This document shows positions 36,771 to 46,056 of a DNA stretch of 64,000 bases, piece after piece. Source of the stretch: Bacteroidota bacterium (GTDB lineage Bacteria > Bacteroidota > Ignavibacteria > Ignavibacteriales > SURF-24). The translations under genes and the position numbers were made by a program. The stretch lies in NCBI GenBank assembly GCA_030706145.1, contig JAUZPB010000008.1:1-64000 (forward strand), given 5' to 3'. The notes beneath the pieces were generated by a model, which was not told the DNA's origin, searched no databases, and saw only the letters and a program-made list of their open reading frames with translations. Numbering within the stretch: the stretch's first letter is position 1; each line of letters opens with the position of its first letter.

Positions 36771-39662
36771 TTACTTTTTAATCTCGTTACTTTTTTGATT
36801 AGTATTACTCATCTCGTTTAACTTGTCAATTTCAGCCTTTATTCCTGGGTCATCAGGATATGCTGCCTGAAGTTTTGATAACAAGTTTACTGCTTTATTA
36901 TACTCTTTCAGGTTGATATAAATATCCTCAAGTATCCTGTATGAATTGTAAGGAGATTTTAGCGAAGTTGCATCTGTGCTCAGATTTTTAAGTGCAATAG
37001 GTTCAACTTCTTTTGCTATCTGGGCAAACTTGTCATAGGCTCCGGCTGAATAATAAATATTGCCGATATTATATAACTGCCTGTAATCAGCTTCAATGTG
37101 ACTTCTCGGAATTTTCTTCTCCATCATGTCGAGTGTCTTGATGCACATATCTTTATTGTTTGCTTCGTTCAGATAATAAATAGCAAGTGACATAAAAGCA
37201 CCTCTATAGCCCTGTGCCATTCTTTCATGAGTATCTTTATCGAAGAAGACACTCGGATCATTTAAGCCTCTGAACTTAAAGCCAGGCTGATAAGTCTTTG
37301 AATATGATGGATTTTCATCAAAGAGCTGTTTGCGGACTATTGGCTCATTTACATATTCAGAACTCCTGGGCTTTCTCTCTGGTACCAGCCTGTAGGCCAA
37401 TCCTTCCATCTGCAGATAATCATCAAGTCCAATCCTTGCATCATATGGACAAGTAGAAGCAAAATATACAGGACGGTCCCATGTATTGTTGACTACAATC
37501 TCACGGACAACGATATCCTGCGCCCTAATAGCCTTTACATCACCATATTGCATAGTATTTGGCATCCTGAAGGTAAGCTTGCCTGTCTTTAGTATGCTTG
37601 TATCTGTAACGCCGAACTTCTGAATTATATCCTTGCCAACAGGGATCGAAATATTTTGTGGATCCCAGCGCTCTGGCTGAAGCTCATTTATTTGATCGTC
37701 TGATAAGTCGAACTTAACTTTAGCTACGCCATAAGGCTCTGTGTTTTTTAACTGTCTTACATACCAATCAGTATTAGCAAGACTTAAGCAGACTACCCTT
37801 ATATCGCGCCTTATTCCTTCAACATACTGCAAATACCACAGAGGGAATGTATCGTTATCTCCATTTGTAAATAAAATTGCATTTGGAGCACAGCTCTGTA
37901 GCAAGTTGTATGAAAGATCCCATGGCATCCAGTCCTTTGAACGGTCATGCGAGTGATAATTAACGCTAAGCATTCTTCCCGGGATCAGTAGTAATCCAAG
38001 AGCAAGACATGCAAAAGCCATTCCTTTGCCAGCAGATGGCGACTTGATTTTTTCACGGATCACTTCAATAAGCTCTCTTAATCCAGTTGCAATCCAGATG
38101 CAGAAAACGAAAAGTGCGCCGTCATAGAAATAATCCCTTTCTCTTGGCTGAGGCTCCTGCTGATTCTGGTAAAAAGCTATTAGATAACCCATAAAAACAA
38201 ACAGTACCAGAAAAGCCGAGGCCATTTTCCAATCCTTCCTGAAATGGAAATATAGTCCAAGCAGTCCAATTAGAAGCGGAATAGCAAAGTAATCCTTAAA
38301 GTTAACTCCAGCATCCTGAACCGTAGAATCTCTTCCTACAAAATTCCAGAGAATGTATCTGTTAAACATGTGATTTATCTGGTATCTCCAGAGGAAATCC
38401 AGGTCACTGCTATATTCTGTATAGACCCCTTGCTGAGCAGGATCTGGCGAAAATCTTCTCTTAAATACAGGAAAATCTCCATATTGCTCACGACCCAAAT
38501 AATAAACCAATTTTGTAAAGTCTTTTGGCTCATTTTCATTCATTGGAGTTTGCTGATTTGCTCTTATAATGATCATTGCATATGAAGTAAAACCTATCAA
38601 AGCAAAGAGCAGACACAATGCAGAAAGATTCAAAATAGGTTTGTTCTTCTGCTTTGCCCAATATGATAGGTAAAGGAGTCCTGCCAGTAGTATGAAGAAT
38701 ATAATTAAGTTGGTCCCTGGTGTTGGTCCCCCTACGTATAAAAGCAATTGAGGAAATATTTTTACAATTCCCGGATATGCAATGGGCAGAATAAGACCAC
38801 CAATTAAAAGTGGTATATAAAATGAACTTCTTGCAAATATCTTCTTACGGAAAATTGCCATGAAAGCTACAGATAAGCCGACCATTATCCACTTGAATTT
38901 TGAATCGAAATCCTTGTATTCTTCAGGCGATGGGGCTGTAGCTGAAGTCTGTGATGCCCATAGTCCTATTGCTACTATTGCCAGAATCCCTATATGAATT
39001 AAAAATATGTAACCTGTTTTCTTATATGTCTCATCATCATTTACATACTTCCTCATTACTACGATCCATATAAATGTAAGTATCGCAAGTACACTCATAA
39101 GATGAACACCGGCAGAAAGACCAATTACATAGGCCATCAGAATTATATATTTTTCGTTGCCCGGCTTGTCAAACCTTTCATTCCAGACCATCATAAGCCA
39201 TACAACAAGAGAATAAAGAAGAGTGCTGACGGCAAAATAGTTGGATTCAACTGCATTAAACCAGAAAGTATCACAAAAAGCAAAGGCCAGAGCCCCAATT
39301 GCAGCTGAAATGTAAGTTATTACATTACCTGTAGTATCCTGATCTTCCTTTTTTCTGTAATTCTCTATTAGTTTTATGGCTATCAAGTATAACAGTAAAA
39401 CTGAAAAGCAGCTTGCTGTAACTGAAAGCAGGTTAATCCTTAAACCGATATTCTGTGCAATGGGCAGCATCGAAAACAATCTGCCGAATATTAACCAGAG
39501 TGGACCTCCAGGTGGATGGGGGACCATCAGAGAATAAGATGCTGCTGAGATCTCTCCCGGATCCCAGAATGATACGGAAGGCTGTACGGTCATTACCAGT
39601 ACTACTGCACTAATAAGAAAGACAGCTAGCCCTATAATTTGTTTTAATTTTCCAAACGCCAT
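36771..39662 (-). CDS. DUF2723 multi-pass membrane protein, GT117-like protein O-mannosyltransferase candidate
   Basis: 963 residues. The N-terminal half has about 11-13 membrane helices with an acidic motif after the first helix (VSFWDPGEISAASY) as in GT-C glycosyltransferases; then a soluble part (about 575-800; LFTNGDNDTFPLWYLQYV) and C-terminal TPR-like helices (about 860-950; YNKAVNLLSKLQAAYPDDP). This is the DUF2723 family, related to eukaryotic TMEM260 and classed as GT117, so transfer of a lipid-linked sugar onto exported proteins is a reasonable guess. AGAGGA precedes the start. Monocistronic, divergent from nfeD. Confidence 0.85.
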   Translation of the reverse strand: MAFGKLKQIIGLAVFLISAVVLVMTVQPSVSFWDPGEISAASYSLMVPHPPGGPLWLIFGRLFSMLPIAQNIGLRINLLSVTASCFSVLLLYLIAIKLIENYRKKEDQDTTGNVITYISAAIGALAFAFCDTFWFNAVESNYFAVSTLLYSLVVWLMMVWNERFDKPGNEKYIILMAYVIGLSAGVHLMSVLAILTFIWIVVMRKYVNDDETYKKTGYIFLIHIGILAIVAIGLWASQTSATAPSPEEYKDFDSKFKWIMVGLSVAFMAIFRKKIFARSSFYIPLLIGGLILPIAYPGIVKIFPQLLLYVGGPTPGTNLIIFFILLAGLLYLSYWAKQKNKPILNLSALCLLFALIGFTSYAMIIIRANQQTPMNENEPKDFTKLVYYLGREQYGDFPVFKRRFSPDPAQQGVYTEYSSDLDFLWRYQINHMFNRYILWNFVGRDSTVQDAGVNFKDYFAIPLLIGLLGLYFHFRKDWKMASAFLVLFVFMGYLIAFYQNQQEPQPRERDYFYDGALFVFCIWIATGLRELIEVIREKIKSPSAGKGMAFACLALGLLLIPGRMLSVNYHSHDRSKDWMPWDLSYNLLQSCAPNAILFTNGDNDTFPLWYLQYVEGIRRDIRVVCLSLANTDWYVRQLKNTEPYGVAKVKFDLSDDQINELQPERWDPQNISIPVGKDIIQKFGVTDTSILKTGKLTFRMPNTMQYGDVKAIRAQDIVVREIVVNNTWDRPVYFASTCPYDARIGLDDYLQMEGLAYRLVPERKPRSSEYVNEPIVRKQLFDENPSYSKTYQPGFKFRGLNDPSVFFDKDTHERMAQGYRGAFMSLAIYYLNEANNKDMCIKTLDMMEKKIPRSHIEADYRQLYNIGNIYYSAGAYDKFAQIAKEVEPIALKNLSTDATSLKSPYNSYRILEDIYINLKEYNKAVNLLSKLQAAYPDDPGIKAEIDKLNEMSNTNQKSNEIKK

Positions 39663-39980
39663 GATTCCTCTGTTAATTATTTTAATCTAAAAATAGCCAT
39701 CCTAAAATTAAGGAAAAATTCCTGAGACTTATATGGCTAAATAATATATTCTGTGCTTTTTTACAATTTTTTGGTCATTAGGTTTCTGAATATTATCATT
39801 TATTTCTCATAACCACTGAAGTGCCTTGATATTTTATTAAAGAATTCATAAAAATTATGGGGTATCTGACAAAAATACCTCCTACTTTGTATTTAAATAT
39901 GATATGCCTCTGCTTTCAGAGCCGTGGAGGTAAAAACATTGGAATAAATAAAACAAAAGCTCAAGGCTTTTGATTTTGCA
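39663..39980. other. Divergent intergenic region between the DUF2723 gene and nfeD, 318 bp
   Basis: AT-rich. It holds a candidate nfeD promoter. A GGAGG stretch at about 39926 is not followed by a convincing start codon. No gene seen. Confidence 0.55.
39866..39895 (+). promoter_or_regulatory. Candidate promoter of the nfeD-slipin operon
   Basis: CTGACA (39866-39871), 18-nt spacer, TATTTA (39890-39895), about 85 bp before the nfeD ATG. Moderate match only. Confidence 0.4.
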
Positions 39981-41264
39981 ATGTTACTATTACTTTTTTT
40001 ATTAGTTGTTTTGCTTCCTTTGCCATCTCCGGCTAAGACGATCTATATACTTTCTACAAATGGTACCATTAATCCTGTCTCTGAAAGCTATTTGGTAAAT
40101 AATATTGGAAAAGCATCAGAAAACAGGGCAGAATGTGTAATAATAAAATTGAATACTCCGGGAGGTTTACTCTCTTCAACTAGGAATATTGTTTCGGCTA
40201 TACTAAGAAGCCCGGTCCCAATTATCGTTTATGTTTCTCCTGAAGGAGCTCAAGCGGCATCTGCAGGAGTATTTATTACCTTATCTGCTCACGTTGCGGC
40301 CATGGCGCAGAGTACAAACATAGGCGCAGCTCACCCGGTCTCTCTTCAAGGAAGTATGGATTCAATAATGTTCCAGAAATCAACAAATGATGCTGCCGCA
40401 TTTATAAGGACAATTAGCAAAAAAAGAAACAGAAACGTACAGTGGGCTGAAGATGCTGTTCGTAAAAGCTTGTCAATTACAGAAAATGAAGCCCTGAAAA
40501 TGAATGTAATTAACATTATTTCTAAGGACTTAAATGAGCTGCTAAGGCAGATAAATGGAGTTGAGGTTGAAACAACCTCAGGTAAAAGGAAAATTGATAC
40601 TGAAAAAGCACAACTGGTTTATATCGATATGAATTTCAGGCAAAAGTTTCTAGATATTATCTGTGACCCTAACATCGCATACATTTTCCTTATGCTGGGT
40701 TTTTATGGACTAATTTTCGAACTTTATAATCCGGGAGCAATTTTCCCAGGCGTAATAGGAGCTATTTCCTTAATTCTTGCTTTCTATTCGCTGAACACGC
40801 TTCCAGTTAATTATGCAGCACTGCTTCTTATTATCCTTTCTATTGTACTATTTATACTAGAAATAAAGATCGTAAGTCATGGGCTATTGACTATAGGAGG
40901 AGTCATTATGCTTGCCCTTGGGTCAATAATGCTTTTTGATACTGGCCCAATTCCAGAATCCTTGTCCATCTCAAAGGAGATCATCTTCGGTGTAGTTGGT
41001 TTTACAACAGTTTTCTTTTTATTCGTTATAACTCTTGGCATTAAGGCTCAGCATCTTAGAACTTCAACCGGCCCTTCAAGCATTATTGGAGAAATAGCAA
41101 TTGCTCTTTCGGATTTAAACCCTTTTGGACAAGTAAGTCTTCATGGCGAAATTTGGTCGGCTGAAAACCTTGGCAGTGACATTATAAGTAAAGGTGAGAA
41201 TGTAGAAATAGTTAATGTAAGAGATCTGGATCTTATGGTAAGAAAATGTAACCATGCTTCATAG
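39981..41264 (+). CDS. nfeD: NfeD-family membrane serine protease (long form)
   Basis: 427 residues. Signal peptide 1-18; ClpP/S49-like periplasmic protease domain at about 20-195 with nucleophile Ser94 (AQAASAGVFIT) and general-base Lys133 (MFQKSTNDAAAF), matching the Ser-Lys dyad of Pyrococcus 1510-N; membrane helices at about 225-360; C-terminal NfeD OB-fold domain from about 365 (LHGEIWSAENLG). It is followed 55 bp later by a slipin gene, the conserved nfeD-stomatin arrangement in which the protease cleaves the hydrophobic tail of the partner slipin and the pair acts in membrane quality control. Confidence 0.92.
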   Translation: MLLLLFLLVVLLPLPSPAKTIYILSTNGTINPVSESYLVNNIGKASENRAECVIIKLNTPGGLLSSTRNIVSAILRSPVPIIVYVSPEGAQAASAGVFITLSAHVAAMAQSTNIGAAHPVSLQGSMDSIMFQKSTNDAAAFIRTISKKRNRNVQWAEDAVRKSLSITENEALKMNVINIISKDLNELLRQINGVEVETTSGKRKIDTEKAQLVYIDMNFRQKFLDIICDPNIAYIFLMLGFYGLIFELYNPGAIFPGVIGAISLILAFYSLNTLPVNYAALLLIILSIVLFILEIKIVSHGLLTIGGVIMLALGSIMLFDTGPIPESLSISKEIIFGVVGFTTVFFLFVITLGIKAQHLRTSTGPSSIIGEIAIALSDLNPFGQVSLHGEIWSAENLGSDIISKGENVEIVNVRDLDLMVRKCNHAS

Positions 41265-41319
41265 TGATCTGTAAAATTAGATCAGCTAATAAATAGAAAT
41301 AATTATGTGAGAGGAAAAT

Positions 41320-42099
41320 ATGGAACCCTATCAGGCTTTAATTGTAATATTGATATTCTTTGTTGTAATTATCCTTTTTAGCGCAATCAGGATACTTAGG
41401 GAATATGAAAGAGCTGTCATATTCCGCTTAGGAAGGCTAATTGGAGCAAAAGGACCAGGACTTATATTCTTAATTCCAATAGTTGACCGTATGGTCAGAG
41501 TAAGCTTAAGAACAGTTGTATTTGATGTCCCTTCGCAGGATGTAATAACAAAAGATAATGTATCTTTGCAGGTAAATGCAGTGGTTTATTTCAGAGTTTT
41601 TCACCCTGAAAAGGCTATAGTTGAAGTTGAAAATTATATCCAGGCTACTTCTCAGCTTTCACAGACAACTCTGCGAAGTATCATGGGACAGTCAATGCTT
41701 GATGAAATATTGGCTGAACGGGATAAGATTAATATGTCACTACAGAGAATAATCGATGCCCAGGCATCACCATGGGGAATTAAAGTCTCTAATGTAGAAA
41801 TAAAACATGTCGATCTCCCGATTGAAATGAAACGCGCTATGGCAAAGCAGGCAGAAGCCGAAAGAGAGAGAAGGGCAAAAGTTATTCATGCCGACGGCGA
41901 ATTCCAGGCTAGCCAGAAACTTTATGACGCTGCTGCAATTATGGGTAATAGTCCCGTTGCTATTCAGCTTAGGTTCCTGCAAACATTGACAGAAGTTGCA
42001 ACTGAAAAGAACTCAACGACCATCTTTCCTTTACCAATTGATCTTATTTCACCATTTATTCATAATAGCAAGGATCATGAGAAGGAACTGCTTAAGTAA
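41320..42099 (+). CDS. Slipin (stomatin/SPFH family), NfeD partner
   Basis: 259 residues. Membrane hairpin at about 8-28, then an SPFH domain ([20 protein letters not shown] ... [20 protein letters not shown] ... [20 protein letters not shown]) and a coiled-coil ([22 protein letters not shown]) that drives oligomers. A hydrophobic-proline tail ([12 protein letters not shown]) is present, like the region cut by NfeD proteases. GAGAGG sits before the ATG. Second gene of the nfeD operon. Confidence 0.93.
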   Translation: MEPYQALIVILIFFVVIILFSAIRILREYERAVIFRLGRLIGAKGPGLIFLIPIVDRMVRVSLRTVVFDVPSQDVITKDNVSLQVNAVVYFRVFHPEKAIVEVENYIQATSQLSQTTLRSIMGQSMLDEILAERDKINMSLQRIIDAQASPWGIKVSNVEIKHVDLPIEMKRAMAKQAEAERERRAKVIHADGEFQASQKLYDAAAIMGNSPVAIQLRFLQTLTEVATEKNSTTIFPLPIDLISPFIHNSKDHEKELLK

Positions 42100-42180
42100 T
42101 TGAATGTCACTTCTTTGTGTGCAGAAAGAAAGTATAAGGCTGTATGAGTTTTGTTCAGAAAGCGCTGAAGATAATTTCAG

Positions 42181-42233
42181 TTGAAAAGGAGAGATCAAAT
42201 CCCTTGCATATCTGGTTGAAGTCTCCTTTTCAA
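42181..42233. terminator. Inverted repeat between slipin and EEP-hydrolase genes, possible bidirectional terminator
   Basis: Perfect 12-bp arms TTGAAAAGGAGA (42181-42192) and TCTCCTTTTCAA (42222-42233), loop 29 nt. Placed between convergent genes; no long T tract follows. Confidence 0.5.
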
Positions 42234-42245
42234 GAACAATATATT

Positions 42246-43133
42246 TTAAGGAATTATATCTGCTACTACAGGCATGTGGTCAGATGGATAGCGGCCATTA
42301 AGCTTTTCTGCTATTATTCCATGATCAATGACCTTTACCTGATTTTTTACAAAGATATAATCTATCTTATTGTTTGGATCTGTATTCCGTCCAAAGTCAT
42401 TAAAGGATACATGCCCTCCATAGTGCGGGTAAAGTGAGATATTTTGCGCGTCTTTCAGAACCTCAAGCTCCGGGTTAGCTTTGCTCTCTGTTAATATCTT
42501 ATAGTATTTCGAATCAGCAGTAAAATTAAAATCTCCAGTGACGATCACAGGAAAGTTTCCTGCTATTTCTTTTACTTTGTTAAGAAGTAGAAATGCGCTG
42601 TTATTTCTTGCTGCTTCGCCTATATGGTCAAAATGTGTGTTGAAGTGGAAAAAGACTTTGCCGGTTATCTTGTCCTTAAATTTAGCCCAGGTAACAACCC
42701 TGTTGCAAGCAGCATCCCAACCCTTTGATACTTTCCCAGGAGTTTCTGAAAGCCAGAATGTAGCACTCTTTAGAACGGATAATCTGTTTTTGCGATAAAA
42801 AATGGCAGAATACTCTCCTGCTTCTTTACCATCGTCGCGTCCAAGGCCAATTGCATCAAATTCAGGAAGCATTTTCTTTAAGTCATCAAGCTGAAGCTTT
42901 AGGACTTCCTGCATTCCTGTTATATCCGCCCTGTTGAATCTTACCATGCTTGCTACTTGCTCTTTTCTATTTTCCCAGGCAAAAGCGCTGTCTGAGGCTA
43001 CAGTTCCGGCATAGCGAATATTGTATGTCATAACTCTCAGAGGATTATCTTTTGCTGCTTTCTGTGGCAGAAGAGCTAAGCATGGGATAAACATGAAAAT
43101 TGTAAAAAAACACGAAAAGGAAAATGTCTTCAT
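42246..43133 (-). CDS. Exported endonuclease/exonuclease/phosphatase-family hydrolase
   Basis: 295 residues from ATG 43133 (MKTFSFS), which gives a proper signal peptide ending CLALLPQKA; the frame opens at 43229 but that extension is not signal-like. All EEP motifs are present: RVMTYNIRYAG (Asn), GMQEVLK (Glu), HFNTHFDHIG (His), VTGDFNFTADS (Asp, Asn), KIDYIFVK (Asp) and PSDHMPVVADI (catalytic His). Members act on DNA, phospholipids, inositol phosphates or other phosphodiesters; the secreted form here suggests nutrient phosphate release or lipid hydrolysis. Monocistronic. Confidence 0.87.
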   Translation of the reverse strand: MKTFSFSCFFTIFMFIPCLALLPQKAAKDNPLRVMTYNIRYAGTVASDSAFAWENRKEQVASMVRFNRADITGMQEVLKLQLDDLKKMLPEFDAIGLGRDDGKEAGEYSAIFYRKNRLSVLKSATFWLSETPGKVSKGWDAACNRVVTWAKFKDKITGKVFFHFNTHFDHIGEAARNNSAFLLLNKVKEIAGNFPVIVTGDFNFTADSKYYKILTESKANPELEVLKDAQNISLYPHYGGHVSFNDFGRNTDPNNKIDYIFVKNQVKVIDHGIIAEKLNGRYPSDHMPVVADIIP

Positions 43134-43260
43134 ATATCTCACCATTGGTAAAAATATTACTAAATAGTATTGCGCCAAATTTAGGGATTTTTTAGCCGTT
43201 TCTCTATTTATTTTTATATTTTTGACCATGTAGTTATAAAGCCTTAGTAGTTCTTAAAAA

Positions 43261-43296
43261 AATTATTTACAAAGCATTCTCTATTTGTAAATAATT
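43261..43296. promoter_or_regulatory. Long inverted repeat between divergent hydrolase and reductase genes
   Basis: Perfect 13-bp arms AATTATTTACAAA (43261-43273) and TTTGTAAATAATT (43284-43296) with a 10-nt centre, 53 bp before the aldo/keto reductase start. No T tract and no upstream gene to terminate, so an operator is more likely than a terminator. Confidence 0.5.
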
Positions 43297-43349
43297 CAAA
43301 TCAAATGAGAATTGTAATATTTATCTAACAAAAATATTGGTATAAGAAA

Positions 43350-44348
43350 ATGATCTATCAGCCATCTGAACTTAGATACACCAGCATGCCATATAAGTAC
43401 TGCGGTAAAAGCGGGCTGAAGCTTCCGACAATTTCACTCGGCCTTTGGCATAATTTCGGGGGAGTGGATGTCTTTGGTAACAGCCGCGCTATGCTTCTCA
43501 GGGCCTTTGACCTTGGAATTACTCACTTCGACCTTGCAAACAACTATGGACCTCCTCCAGGATCTGCTGAGGAGACTATGGGAAAAGTCCTTAAAACTGA
43601 CCTTAAAGTCTTTAGAGACGAACTTGTAATCTCTTCAAAGGCCGGTTATACAATGTGGGATGGACCATATGGCGACTGGGGATCAAGGAAGTATCTTATT
43701 GCAAGCCTTGACCAGAGCTTAAAAAGAATGGGACTGGATTATGTCGATATTTTCTACCATCATAGACCTGACCCTAATACTCCGCTAGAAGAAACTATGG
43801 GAGCTCTCGATCATATTGTAAGCTCTGGAAAAGCCCTTTATGCAGGTATTTCAAACTATAAACCCGACCAGGCTTCTAAAGCCATAAAGATACTAAATTC
43901 ACTTGGTACACCATGCATAATTCACCAGGCAAAGTATAATATGTTCAACCGCTGGATTGAGGATGGACTTCTTAAGGTTTTGAAGGAAAATGGCATGGGA
44001 TGCATTGTCTTCTCACCCCTTGCTCAAGGACTATTAACTGATAAGTATCTTCACGGAATTCCTGAAGGCTCCCGCGCTGCAAAATCGCACGGTGCCCTGA
44101 AGAAAAAAGATATTACTGAAGATAAACTTCTTAAGATAGAAAAGCTCAACAAACTTGCCCAAAAACGCAACCAGTCTCTGGCTCAGCTTGCTCTTAGCTG
44201 GACACTTCGCCATGAGGAAGTAACATCGGTTCTTATTGGCGCAAGCCGCGTTGAACAGATAAATGATGCTGTCGAGCTGCTTAAAAATCCTAAACTAGAT
44301 GAAAACGAACTAAATAAGATCGAGAATATATTAAGCGAGAGTAACTAG
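43350..44348 (+). CDS. yghZ: Aldo/keto reductase of the YghZ type (L-glyceraldehyde-3-phosphate reductase)
   Basis: 332 residues, TIM-barrel NADPH-dependent reductase. Catalytic tetrad Asp61 and Tyr66 (ITHFDLANNYGPPPGSAEE), Lys97 (ISSKAGYTMW) and His138 (YVDIFYHHRPD). The sequence follows E. coli YghZ closely by memory (YCGKSGLKLP, SLGLWHNFG, SRKYLIASLDQSLKRMG, CIVFSPLAQGLLT, SVLIGASRVEQ), an enzyme that reduces L-glyceraldehyde 3-phosphate and methylglyoxal, hence a detoxifying role. Separate transcription unit with its own terminator; the mannose operon begins 250 bp later. Confidence 0.9.
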   Translation: MIYQPSELRYTSMPYKYCGKSGLKLPTISLGLWHNFGGVDVFGNSRAMLLRAFDLGITHFDLANNYGPPPGSAEETMGKVLKTDLKVFRDELVISSKAGYTMWDGPYGDWGSRKYLIASLDQSLKRMGLDYVDIFYHHRPDPNTPLEETMGALDHIVSSGKALYAGISNYKPDQASKAIKILNSLGTPCIIHQAKYNMFNRWIEDGLLKVLKENGMGCIVFSPLAQGLLTDKYLHGIPEGSRAAKSHGALKKKDITEDKLLKIEKLNKLAQKRNQSLAQLALSWTLRHEEVTSVLIGASRVEQINDAVELLKNPKLDENELNKIENILSESN

Positions 44349-44391
44349 CACCTAATATAAACATTTAGTTATTTTACAAAAGATTTCACAC

Positions 44392-44430
44392 AAAGAGGGC
44401 CACTTTTTTTATCATGGCCCTCTTTTTTTA
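44392..44430 (+). terminator. Terminator of the aldo/keto reductase gene
   Basis: Perfect 11-bp stem AAAGAGGGCCA / TGGCCCTCTTT with a 12-nt loop followed by TTTTT. Confidence 0.88.
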
Positions 44431-44509
44431 TGTGTCTTTCCTTCCTTTGCACTCCTTTTCTTTAAGTCCTCCTCTTTTCTTTAGATCCCCCACTTCTTTA
44501 TTTGCCTGT

Positions 44510-44538
44510 TTGCTTTTGTGAAAATGCCGAGTTATATT
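44510..44538 (+). promoter_or_regulatory. Promoter of the mannose operon
   Basis: -35 TTGCTT (44510-44515), 17-nt spacer, -10 TATATT (44533-44538). The start site, expected near 44545, falls in the inverted repeat 44541-44572. Confidence 0.6.
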
Positions 44539-44540
44539 TC

Positions 44541-44572
44541 ATATGTTCATATGTATGGACATATGGACATAT
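44541..44572. promoter_or_regulatory. Inverted-repeat operator candidate for the GntR regulator
   Basis: ATATGTTCATATGT (44541-44554), ATGG, ACATATGGACATAT (44559-44572): 14-bp arms with one mismatch and a 4-bp centre. Each arm itself is a direct repeat of ATATGT(T/C)C, so up to four half-sites. It lies directly after the -10 box and 29 bp before the first gene. Confidence 0.65.
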
Positions 44573-44601
44573 TCGGTACTCATTAAAACGAAGGTAGATA
44601 T

Positions 44602-46017
44602 ATGAAAGATAGTAGTGCAAATCAGAATTCCGGAAAAGGGGACAGCTTTTTCCTTATAAGGACTTGTATAACTATTGCACTGGGAGGATTTTTATTTGGC
44701 TTTGATACAGCCGTAATTTCAGGCGTTATTGTTTTTCTAAAAAACAAATTTGTTCTTGACGCTTTTATGGAAGGCTGGCTCGTTAGTTCGGCTTTAATTG
44801 GCTGCCTGATTGGAGTGAGCTTTTCAGGAAAATTAAGTGACAAGTTTGGCCCAAGGAAAATATTGTTTCTGTCTGCCCTGTTCTTCCTTTTTTCAGCAAT
44901 TATTACGGCTTTATCGGACTCCTATATGGCTATAATCTGTGGAAGAATAATTGGAGGACTTGGCATCGGGGCTGCATCTATGCTTTCACCACTATTTATT
45001 TCTGAATTTTCTCCAAAATACCTTCGCGGAAGAATGGTCTCTCTATATCAGTTTGCAATTACTATTGGAATAGTTGCTGCTTATTTTTCCAATTCTTTTC
45101 TTCTTAATTTTTCACTCTCAGAAAATCACCTGGTAAATGGATTTGCAAGGCGATTGCTTGTCGATGAGGTCTGGCGCGGAATGTTTGGTACATTGATAAT
45201 TCCAGCTGCTTTATTTATACTTCTGCTTATCTTTATCTCTGAAAGTCCAAGGTGGCTTGCAAAAAAAGGAAAAGATAAACATGCCCTAGAAATTCTTAGC
45301 AGAGTTAACGGCAGAACTAATGCTGAAGAAGAAATATCTGTAATAAAAGAGTCAATTAAAAGTGAGAATGAATCTTTAAGACAGCTTCTTAAACCTGGCT
45401 TAAGAAAAGCTCTATTAATAGGACTTATTCTGCCATTTGCTTCACAGGCCTGCGGAATTAATGCAATTATATACTATGGCCCAAAAATATTCAAAGATGC
45501 CGGCTACGCCTTAAACGATGCATTTGGAACACAGGTTACAATTGGTTTAATGAACGTTTTCTTTACAACTTTGGCTATTTGGAAAGTAGATAAATTTGGA
45601 CGTAAACCGCTTCTTCTTTCTGGTATGGTGGGTGTATTTGTATCACTTGTCTTTATAGCTATAGCTTTCAACTTTTCAATATCAAACGGTATTTTACTTT
45701 TATCTTTCTTCCTCCTTTTTATAGCATGCTTTGCCTTCTCTTATGGACCTGTTGTCTGGATAATTATTGCAGAGATATTTCCAAATAGAATTAGAGGCCG
45801 GGCAATGTCAATTTCAACTTTCTCTCTTTGGTTTGCAAATATCATAATCGGCCAGTCTTTCCCATGGCTGCTGGAGAATCTTGGGCCAGCTGGTACATTT
45901 GCACTGTTTGCTCTGATCACTCTTCCAGCTACTATATTTGTATGGAAGGTTATTCCGGAGACCAAAGGAAAAACTCTTGAGGAGATTGAGATCTTTTTTT
46001 CTAAAAGCGCTATTTAA
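44602..46017 (+). CDS. Sugar porter (MFS), probable mannose/hexose importer
   Basis: 471 residues, 12 helices. Sugar-porter signatures are all there: GGFLFGFDTAVISG in helix 1, SDKFGPRK and VDKFGRKP loops, ISESPRWLAKKGK after helix 6, SQACGINAIIYYGP in helix 7 (substrate-binding QxxxxN region), GPVVWIIIAEIFPNRIRG and the C-terminal PETKGKTLEEIE. Sugar:H+ symport is typical. First gene of the operon with GntR, ROK kinase, mannose-6-phosphate isomerase and alpha-mannosidase, so mannose is the likely substrate (inference). Confidence 0.92.
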   Translation: MKDSSANQNSGKGDSFFLIRTCITIALGGFLFGFDTAVISGVIVFLKNKFVLDAFMEGWLVSSALIGCLIGVSFSGKLSDKFGPRKILFLSALFFLFSAIITALSDSYMAIICGRIIGGLGIGAASMLSPLFISEFSPKYLRGRMVSLYQFAITIGIVAAYFSNSFLLNFSLSENHLVNGFARRLLVDEVWRGMFGTLIIPAALFILLLIFISESPRWLAKKGKDKHALEILSRVNGRTNAEEEISVIKESIKSENESLRQLLKPGLRKALLIGLILPFASQACGINAIIYYGPKIFKDAGYALNDAFGTQVTIGLMNVFFTTLAIWKVDKFGRKPLLLSGMVGVFVSLVFIAIAFNFSISNGILLLSFFLLFIACFAFSYGPVVWIIIAEIFPNRIRGRAMSISTFSLWFANIIIGQSFPWLLENLGPAGTFALFALITLPATIFVWKVIPETKGKTLEEIEIFFSKSAI

Positions 46018-46056
46018 CAACTATATACAGTCAGAATAATAACTAGGCAAATAAAA

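Noticed and set aside
42144-42437. Short plus-strand frame after the slipin gene
   Set aside because: Most of it overlaps the 3' end of the EEP hydrolase gene on the other strand and the inverted repeat at 42181-42233; no family match.
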